Shown here: positions 39,045 through 46,009 of the stretch, in pieces
Layout of the letters: every line of letters starts with the position of its first letter
Position numbering within the stretch: the first letter of the stretch is position 1
Assembly (NCBI GenBank): GCA_023091735.1
Contig: JALKBU010000354.1
Location: 1 to 46,009 of the forward strand
DNA length: 46,009 bases
Direction: 5' to 3'
Source: Trichomonas tenax
Taxonomy: Eukaryota; Parabasalia; Trichomonadida; Trichomonadidae
The notes under the pieces: generated by a model
What the model was told of the DNA's origin: nothing
Databases searched by the model: none
The model's input: only the letters and a program-made list of their open reading frames with translations
Translations under genes and position numbers: made by a program

Positions 39045-39346
39045 TCAATCATTTAATTGTGTGTCATTATTTATTAAATCCCATATCCAATATCTAGCTG
39101 AAGCACCATCTTCACCATCTAAACCATCACGTCCTAGTTGTCCTTGTAGTCCGGTCTCACCTTTTTCACCTTTATCACCTTTTAATTCATAATGATGTTT
39201 ATTTAAATAATCTAATGTTAATAAATCTACATTTGTTTCATCACTTAATATATTAGATATTACTTTGCCAGATACTTCTATAGGTATTTATCAAATTCTA
39301 AACACTTAGATCTTTCGCTAATATATGAATAAGGAGCAACTGGCAT
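39045..39346 (-). pseudogene. Maverick collagen-like gene, frameshifted
   Basis: It starts MPVAPYSYISERSK at 39346. After a frameshift near 39290 the frame gives NILSDETNVDLLTLDYL, then nine Gly-X-Y triplets (GDKGEKGETGLQGQLGRDG onward) and a C-terminal ARYWIWDLINND. Collagen-like repeats occur in large DNA viruses and related elements, and a fibrous or spike-like structural role is plausible. The frameshift means no full protein is made. Confidence 0.6.
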
Positions 39347-39556
39347 TTTAAAATTAATAAAACATGTATTTCTATTTGAAATCGACAGATCTAATAAATT
39401 ACAATAAGATTAATATTAACACAGAAATATCATTATATGATAATGAGAATATTATGATACGTATTAAAAACGTTTCTTTCAATTCAATTATAATATTATG
39501 TGATGAAAGCGATTACATAAAAATATAAACATCATATAGTACTAAAACTTATTATT

Positions 39557-39563
39557 TCACTAC
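39557..39563 (+). promoter_or_regulatory. initiator (Inr) TCACTAC
   Basis: It lies immediately upstream of the ATG at 39565, leaving a leader of about 6 nt. This suggests the element's genes use the host initiator. Confidence 0.55.
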
Positions 39564-39564
39564 T

Positions 39565-39975
39565 ATGACATCATTAGATTTAATATCGATACCACAGTAC
39601 TTACATCAAGTAGTATTTAGAGATGAAATTACAGTAAATTATCAAAATGATATGAAGTTAGTATTATCTGGAGATATTATAAGTATATTAGAATGTTCAC
39701 ATAGAGCCAAATTAATATTAGGATTATATAATGCAACATTGCCATTACAATCAAAAGATAATATTATAACAATACCATCAAGTCCTATTACGAATTATGA
39801 TAATAATCTATTTATTAAATCTAATATAACGAATATATCTGGTATAACTAATGAAAAGAAATTAGAATATATATCTTTAATTTATAATATTAAAGAATTC
39901 ATTTTACCATTTGTACCTATAGTAATATATGAAAAAGATTATATCCAAATGTTTTATATTAATAAAAATGCCTGA
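39565..39975 (+). CDS. Maverick-associated hypothetical protein
   Basis: A 136-residue intact frame, MTSLDLISIPQYLHQVVF and onward, with an Inr just before the ATG. It is Ile/Leu/Asn/Ser-rich and looks beta-rich (DMKLVLSGDIISILECSH). The family is unknown; by position it could be a small structural protein of the element. The stop overlaps the start region of the next frame (39968). It is the only intact frame in the element that is not short. Confidence 0.5.
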   Translation: MTSLDLISIPQYLHQVVFRDEITVNYQNDMKLVLSGDIISILECSHRAKLILGLYNATLPLQSKDNIITIPSSPITNYDNNLFIKSNITNISGITNEKKLEYISLIYNIKEFILPFVPIVIYEKDYIQMFYINKNA

Positions 39976-40232
39976 TATATATGATCAATATCTTAAAATA
40001 TATAATAAATATAAAAAGATCTATACCAAATATAAAAATAACAGAACTAATATTAATTCATGTGAATTATTTATTAAAAAAACTAGATAAGATCTATAAA
40101 GAAGTTGTCGATGAAGATGATGAAGATAGTATACTACTTATTATGAAACATTATAATAAAATTGCTTCTAAAAAGATCAATCTTGACAAAAATTTAGAAT
40201 TTAAATTTAAGAATGAATGGAAAAAAACATAA
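39968..40232 (+). pseudogene. Maverick small helical gene, frameshifted
   Basis: An ATG at 39968 opens MPDIYDQYLKIYNKYKKIYT, which ends at a stop. An overlapping frame carries the coherent C-terminus (LLKKLDKIYKEVVDEDDEDS to FKFKNEWKKT). The two together look like one small acidic helical protein with a frameshift near 40030-40080. Its 3' end overlaps the start of the next gene. No family recognised. Confidence 0.4.
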
Positions 40233-41185
40233 TAAAAAACCTATGAAGACTACAAATGAGAAATCTAAAGATACTGAAGAAAAACCTAAGGAATCTAAAT
40301 CAGAAAAAACAGTAGAAAAACCCAAGGAATCTAAATCTAATGATAAACCTATAGTACAAATACCATCAAATACTTCTTCAGTAATTTATAATGATCCAAT
40401 TATTGTTAATTTAGATAAACCAATTGAAAATCTTAAAGAAACACTTATACATAATAATATACTTAGTAATCCAAAGTTAAATATATCTAAAAACAATAGT
40501 ATACGTATTAATCCATCTAAACCTAAATTATCATTATTTAGTAATGATCCAGTTATTATTAATCCTGATAAACCGACTGAAAATCTTATGGAAACAGTTA
40601 TACCCAATAATTTATCAGAGAAACCTAATTTCAATAATAACGAAACTACTAACAATGTTAATAATAATAAAGATGATGATTATGAAGTAACACCATTATT
40701 TAGATTGTTTAAAGATATTTGGGATGTATGGCTAGATCGTAATGAAATAGATTTAACAGATCGTAGTGAAGTATTAGCACTAAGTAAAAATAAAATTGAA
40801 TTAGAAAAGATAATTGTTTATTCTCCTGATGATGAAAAGCTAGCAATTCTTAAATATAAGATTAGAACAACTCCTAATGCTAAAGAACCAGATTGGGATT
40901 ATGTTAAATTAAATATTAGAAATATATTTAATAGAAGTATTAACAAGCTAATCTTTGATTATCAAAACCTTTTAGATGAAGGAATCAAACAATTAGAAAA
41001 ACTTAAAAAATCTAATTCTGAAACACCTACAAAACAAAAAACAAGAAAAACCTAAAAACGGTAAGTTAACAGAAGAACGAAGACAATAAATAATAGAAGA
41101 ATATAAACGAGGTATTGCAAATCCTTATTACGTTGTAATTAGAAATGAGAAGACAGGTAAAGTAATGGTTCGTAAACGTAAATAA
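40213..41185 (+). pseudogene. Maverick repeat-rich basic protein, broken at 3' end
   Basis: The ATG at 40213 opens 280 codons: a Lys/Glu-rich N-terminus, two repeats around DKPIENLKETLIHNN and DKPTENLMETVIPNN, and a charged helical part (LFKDIWDVWLDRNEIDL). An A-run near 41035 shifts the frame. The shifted frame continues QEKPKNGKLTEERRQ, a TAA, then EEYKRGIANPYYVVIRN and KTGKVMVRKRK. This basic NPYY...KTGK...VRKRK tail looks like the original C-terminus. It is probably a DNA- or core-associated protein of the element, by inference from charge. Confidence 0.5.
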
Positions 41186-41219
41186 GATATAAAGTTTAAA
41201 AATAATTAAATGGTTAATA

Positions 41220-41610
41220 AACGTAAAAACTATAATAGAAAAACTAAGGATCATATAAAAAAAAAAAAAAATCAAAAAGTACATCTAATAGACAAAATAC
41301 TATTATTCAACCAGTTCAGTTAATAATATTACTGTTAGTCCTTACTTTTATGATCAACCTAGAACTCTTGAAAATATTATAGAAACAATTATACCTAATA
41401 ATTTACCAGAAAAACCTACAATAAGTCCTTTTCTATGTCAAGCATATGAATCATATACTAAATCTAATAATGAAAAACCTAAGTTATCTATATCTGAAAA
41501 TAATCCTATGGAAAATTTAAAAGAAAGTTTACTTCATAATAATCTTAAACCAAAATCCTTATTAAAACTTATAGTAGTGAATTTCATAATGGACCGGTTG
41601 TATATCATTC
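41220..41610 (+). pseudogene. second, more decayed copy of the repeat-rich Maverick gene
   Basis: It starts MVNKRKNYNRKTKDH at 41220, and a run of about 15 A breaks the frame. Later frames give QPRTLENIIETIIPNNLPEK, then KLSISENNPMENLKESLLHN. These match the DKPxENLxET...NN repeats of the gene at 40213, so it is a tandem duplicate or related gene with the same repeat. Confidence 0.45.
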
Positions 41611-41652
41611 AATTAAACAAAAGAATAAAAATAATTAAATATAATTTTGAAA

Positions 41653-42528
41653 TTACAAAACTGCTATATTACCATCTAATAGTATTGCTTCGATATATAA
41701 TTGGTCTTTATTATCTTTTGGTAATATAAATGGTGCTTTATGGTCAATTGTAGAATACAAATCAATCCAAAATTCATCATTAAAACCTTTAAGTCTAAAA
41801 TACTTAATATGTGATAATGTATATTTTCTTGTGTGACCTAAATATTCATCTTTAACTTCTTGTGCTATATTACTATATAATATACAACTATTTCTATCCC
41901 ATATATTTTTAGTAACTATATCTGTAGTTTTTTCAATACGTTTTTTTTTAATTGTTCATAATTAATAATATTCTTAAAATCATCATTAGCATAAGTAAAT
42001 TCAAATTCGATCCAATATCTATAACTAGCATATATTCTTTGATCTCCTGGTAATTGATTAAATTGACTTACCAAATTAAATGTAGCAATTTGATCATCAG
42101 TATAAGCAAAATAACAATGTAATAGTTGATCAGTTTTAGAACCATCAGATTTATAAACATATATATTATCAAAGTTATTTAATTCTGTATCTAATTCTGT
42201 GTTAGTATCAATTAATAAATCCTCTATTAATATACTATCATCAAAGAACTTTCGTTCTCTAATTTGTTTTTCATTTAATAATTCTTGACTTGATGGTTTA
42301 GATGGATCTAAATATAATCGATATTGTTTAACATTAATAGTAAAATCGATAAATCTAAATCCTTTTGTAATATATATTTGTTATACCAATAATCTTATCT
42401 TTATAATTATTATATAGCCAATTCTCTGGGAATTTAAAATAAATACGTTTTAATTTATTTTTATCTCTTTATGAATATTTATCATCAGATGTGAATAAAG
42501 CATTTAATAATATTTGTCTTAACGTCAT
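41653..42528 (-). pseudogene. Maverick gene of unknown function, stop and frameshift
   Basis: It starts MTLRQILLNALFTSDDKYS at 42528, then a TAA. The frame continues KLKRIYFKFPENWLY, and a frameshift near 42370 leads to a long open stretch: FRFIDFTINVKQYRLYLDPS, then FDDSILIEDLLIDTNTELD, HCYFAYTDDQIATFNLVSQF and YASYRYWIEFEFTY, ending LLDGNIAVL. About 285 codons in total. A beta-rich structural (capsid-like) protein is possible, but I cannot identify it. Confidence 0.45.
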
Positions 42529-42568
42529 TGTTTAAATAAAAATAAAATAAATAGTACTGTTTAGAATT

Positions 42569-43981
42569 TTAATTTTCTAATGAATGAATGTTTAGTAACA
42601 ACTGTAAAATCAAATGTATTTTCAAAACATGGATCATAGATTTACATAAATCAAAATCGATTTCATCACCATTATATAATCTCTCATATAATTTCATAAT
42701 ACTAAATTCACTATCTTTATCACAATCACCGACAGGTTCAAATAACATCTTATTTTCATTATATTTAACTTGAATACTATTTGGGAACATTTCATTAGCT
42801 ATTATAGCTATAACATCTTGCTTAATACCTTTCATTCTACAATGGAATGCTATTTCATTATTTTTATTTATTAATTGATTTATATATGTTTTATTACCAA
42901 CAAATATTGAATTATATGCTAATGATGATATACCTGGTGTTATTTCAGCAAAATCACTATGAAATTGTCCAAGGTTTTTACCTATTAATTCTCTGCTATA
43001 ACGTTTCTTAAATTCTTCAGCAAGTATATCGATATCTTTATTAAACATATGTAAGCTATCTTGATAGAAAATACTTAAACCAAGATCTTCAGCTGTACAA
43101 AACACTTCATTCATAACTCTCTTAGACATAGATAATATATTAACACCTAATGGACAAAAGTGAAAATGTCTAACTATCAATTTGTGTAATTTAAATATAA
43201 CTTTATTAGATCCATTTAAAGTTTCTAATTTAATAATATTATTATAATTCTTAGTAATAAAACATGTGGCATCATTTTCATCAATAAATTTAATTTTATC
43301 ATTAATAGGACTTAAAATAGTTTTACCATATATATACTGTTTAAAATTAATTTAACAACCTTTTGTAATGGGTTACTTTCTTTCTTATATCGTAATCTTA
43401 ATTCAAATAATCTCTTAATTTCATTTCTAATTCTGAAATCCCTATTTCCATTATAATAATATCCTTGTAATATATCACATATTATATTTTGATATTTAAT
43501 CAAATCTTCTAATAAGATATGATCTACATACATTATACATTTACTATTGGATGATCTTGCTGAATTGATATCTGAATTAATATCTGGATTACAAGCTATT
43601 AATGGGAATTGTCTGTTAATACCAATAGATGTAATTTTAATTTTAACAAAGAAACCATTTATGGATCTGTGTTTATTAGGTTTTTCTTGATCATCTGTAA
43701 ATGAATGATCTAATAAGTATTTTGTATTTAACATTTCATTAGTTAATACTTTTGGTTTACCTTCTAATGTATATAATCTTGCTATTGCTGATGGATATAA
43801 TGAAACAGCTTCAAAATCAGTAATTAAGTTATTACCATCGTTATTTATTTTGTCTTATTTTCAAATAACATACATTTACCATCATGAACACAGTTACTAA
43901 TGAATTCTCTAGGTTTATTAGATAGATCAAATCAATTACCATTTGGATAGTATACACGTTGTTCAAATAATTTATTACTTT
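42569..43981 (-). pseudogene. Maverick protein-primed DNA polymerase B, C-terminal part, broken
   Basis: Three frames in order on the minus strand carry family B polymerase motifs. Motif A is DFEAVSLYPSAIARLY (about 43792-43821). Motif B is KLILNSIY followed by GKTI after a shift in a TA run near 43330. The motif C region is YQDSLHMFNKD (about 43055), where the family has Y-x-DTDS, so two residues with a catalytic Asp are missing. The 5' part, including the exonuclease and terminal-protein regions, is absent: the sequence stops at about 43981 and continues as dynein relic. Stops lie upstream of motif A as well. The gene is inactive. Confidence 0.75.
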
Positions 43982-43985
43982 TAAA

Positions 43986-45720
43986 ATGTCAGAGATGACA
44001 GAGTTTATGGACTCAATCAACAATGTATCGACTGGACCATCGAAAGTGACTCAACGAAGGTCATCACCTTCCATGGAGAGCATCGATAACGGCTTTCTCG
44101 ACGTTACGAGCTGCTGGATGCTCGACCTCAACATCTGCCAAGAGATTGGACATGATGAACTGGAAGAGTGGGATATCTTCTCTTACGAACTTTGGAAGGT
44201 TCACATTTGTCATGGATCTTAAGATGATAAGCTCATCAGACCATCATAGTCACTAGCCTGAAAATTGCCTGATAGTTCGGAACGACCAGCATAACCTGAG
44301 TTCATTATAACGAAGATAGTGCTTTGGTTCAGCTTGATGATACCATCGAGAAGACGCTGTACAATAACGGAAAGAAATTCAACTTCGATAGGGTTGAATT
44401 CATCGAAGCACGACCAGGCACCTGGAAGAGCGAGACCACCGGAGATGTTACCCATGGACTTGAAGTTGATGCAGAACTTAGGGAATTCCTTATCAAGATC
44501 CTTGACTGTTTCTGAATTACAGGCACCATCTGAGTCTTGAACTTATCAATGTAGTTTGTCTTGAGGATAACTGCTCTGAAGTAAGAAAGCTGGGCATGGA
44601 TTGTGCGACGCATTTCATTCTCGATTTCTTTGAGCTTGATATCGACACACCAGAGATCTCAACTGGTGCTTCGAACATAGTTACTGCGACTGGCCTTCAG
44701 AGTTTTGGGTGCGTCGAACTTGATAGATGTCATACCGCCGAGTATCTTCTTGAAGTGAGGAAGTATGCACTTTGGACCCTTTTGTTTGAAAAATTACCTC
44801 AAGAAGATTGTCGTTGGAAAGGAAGAAGAAACCTTAGAATGAGTTTGTTTTGGACTGATGTCTCGAGAACCTTCTGGATTTATTTGAGATTCTCGTTCAT
44901 CTGCTTCAAATTTGACTGAACTTGGAAGCCTGGTTGAGGTCCTTCCTGATTGTCTCAGAGTCTAAGAAAAATGCCACGAGGTAGATCCAGAGACAATGGA
45001 TCTGCAAGAGGAGATCTATGAGCTCGAGAACCTTGTGAGGTTCTGCAAGAGGTTGTTAGTGGCTGCCTAATCGAATAGAGAGAAAAATCTTGTGGCCTTC
45101 ATAGAGCTTAGGGGTGTCTGATCACGTTCGATCTGATCGAAGATTTTGTCGGACTGGATGATCTTGTAAGCACCACTATGTGGATCTGTTTCGAAGTGCA
45201 AGTTTCCCCAACACTCTGTGATATCGTTGATTCCAATCTGAACTTCATATTTCTTAGTAGCGATCATGGCTATTGTAGCGATGATATCAGCGTGCTTGAT
45301 CTCATTGACTTTGGTAATGTGCTCCTTCTTGAATGCATCTCTGTGCTGCTCGAGCTGCTTGTCCACTAATATGACATCCTCATTGAACCCTTTCCATCTC
45401 TCAACAAGTTATGTCAATTGATCATTTGGGTTAACCAAAGCATCGAAGTTCTCCTGAAGTGGAGCGAAAAGCTTCTTTGTCTGTCTGATGTTCTCCTTGA
45501 CTTATGCCATGAACTGAAGGAGTGTGCCGAGTTGTGGGATGTTTGTTGGTGATAGATTCGAGTTCATCACAAATCTCAGAAGCAATGGTCTCGAGTTCCT
45601 TAGTTTTGGATTCAACTTATTCATTGTATGCCTTCTTATATTCAATGGCTTGTGTGAGAGCGGACAATTCGGCATGAAAATCAGGGATTAATTCAAGCAT
45701 TGATTACTTGCCTATATGTC
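43986..45720 (-). pseudogene. dynein heavy chain relic: linker to AAA2
   Basis: Minus-strand fragments in dynein order. Linker: YKIIQSDKIFDQIERDQTPL with SSMKATRFFSLF (about 45080-45200). AAA1: GAWSCFDEFNPIEVEFLSVI and FVIMNSGYAGRSEL (about 44260-44430). The AAA1-AAA2 link: RSMTNVNLPKFVREDIPLFQ (about 44160-44222). AAA2: FDGPVDTLLIESINSVISD (about 43986-44045). The frame shifts repeatedly and has many stops. Composition is richer in GC than the Maverick next to it, and sequence identity to a real heavy chain is visible but eroded. AAA2 is cut off exactly where the polymerase fragment begins. Confidence 0.75.
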
Positions 45721-46009
45721 AGCAATTATATCGGCGAGCTTGGCAAGCTGTTCGCCAATCTGTTGGGTCAATATCAATATCAATGAATATAGAAATGTCT
45801 GTATTTAGTTATGAATTGAATTTTGTGCGTTGGAAAAATAAAAGATTAAACTTAGTATATTTTAAACAAAACAATTGAGGGACAGTTTGTGCTGTATCCC
45901 AATGGAAGATTGATAATATGATACAGAGACAAACAATAACTGACATCATAAATAATTATTTTTGTATTTGTATCCTCTTTCATGATTCCGTAATGACATT
46001 GATATGTTT
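45721..46009. other. window end, nothing recognised
   Basis: AT-rich, no frame or repeat supported. Confidence 0.3.

Larger units (their letters stand above)
39045..43985. mobile_element. truncated, decayed Maverick/Polinton element
   Basis: About 4.9 kb of sequence with strongly A/T-ending codons, unlike the neighbours, contains protein-primed DNA polymerase B, a collagen-like frame and several small genes on both strands, typical of Mavericks, which are abundant in T. vaginalis. Integrase, packaging ATPase, cysteine protease and a recognisable capsid gene are not seen. No long terminal inverted repeat is visible at either side. The right end stops inside the polymerase at about 43981, where dynein-relic sequence begins. 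It is therefore a fragment, not an autonomous copy. Confidence 0.75.

Noticed and set aside
1..46009. CRISPR arrays, bacterial operons, Shine-Dalgarno sites
   Set aside because: No regular repeat-spacer structure; gene organisation, initiators and families are eukaryotic (parabasalid).

Overview
The window looks like nuclear DNA of a parabasalid flagellate, most likely Trichomonas vaginalis or a close relative. The evidence is: AT-rich, intron-free genes; five cellular genes (and one transposon gene) preceded by the trichomonad initiator (Inr) TCA-pyrimidine-T/A; long AT-rich spacers; a decayed Maverick/Polinton; and remains of surface-protein families that are expanded in trichomonads (BspA-like leucine-rich repeats, Pmp-like GGAI repeats, furin-like cysteine repeats). 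The species call is inference.

Layout. 1-5 kb: the 3' end of a furin-like cysteine-rich surface protein, a decayed dynein heavy-chain stalk fragment (minus strand, 1.59-2.35 kb), a tandem duplication, then an intact paralogue with an ALK-type glycine-rich domain in front of its cysteine repeats. 5-8.4 kb: a FAM161-like microtubule/basal-body protein and, divergently, a glycosyltransferase-like type II membrane protein without a usable ATG; a 12-unit motif array with a ~21-bp period lies between them. 8.4-11 kb: a broken unknown gene and two diverged copies of a dead Pmp-like gene. 11-25 kb: three coiled-coil proteins (11.3, 15.0 and 24.2 kb), a ubiquitin-like protein (19.0 kb), a divergent phosphofructokinase (19.7-21.0 kb, minus) and a large helical protein (21.6 kb). 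25.6-31.3 kb: a DHHC-type S-acyltransferase homologue whose core reads SHYC, a small hypothetical gene, and a TKL kinase with ARM/HEAT-like repeats. 31.5-35 kb: a Pmp relic, a class-B DnaJ, and a second ubiquitin-like protein that shares an LPKFW motif with the first. 36.5-39 kb: a 5'-truncated Pmp-like gene, a small gene, and a BspA relic with nonsense mutations. 39.0-43.98 kb: part of a Maverick (collagen-like gene, repeat-rich basic protein in two copies, one unknown capsid-era gene, and the 3' part of protein-primed DNA polymerase B), all frameshifted and without visible terminal inverted repeats. 43.98-45.72 kb: a second dynein heavy-chain relic (linker, AAA1, start of AAA2), fused directly to the truncated polymerase.

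The live genes are ordinary cellular functions with no operon logic: a chaperone, signalling, lipid modification, sugar metabolism, the cytoskeleton, and ubiquitin-like proteins. The notable theme is a high density of decayed surface-protein, dynein and transposon sequence between single-copy-looking genes. The observations that most deserve a check are the two LPKFW ubiquitin-like proteins, the altered active-site motifs of the PFK and DHHC homologues, the periodic TTTTGNNATGTAAA array with matching units 6.5 kb away, and the Maverick-dynein junction.
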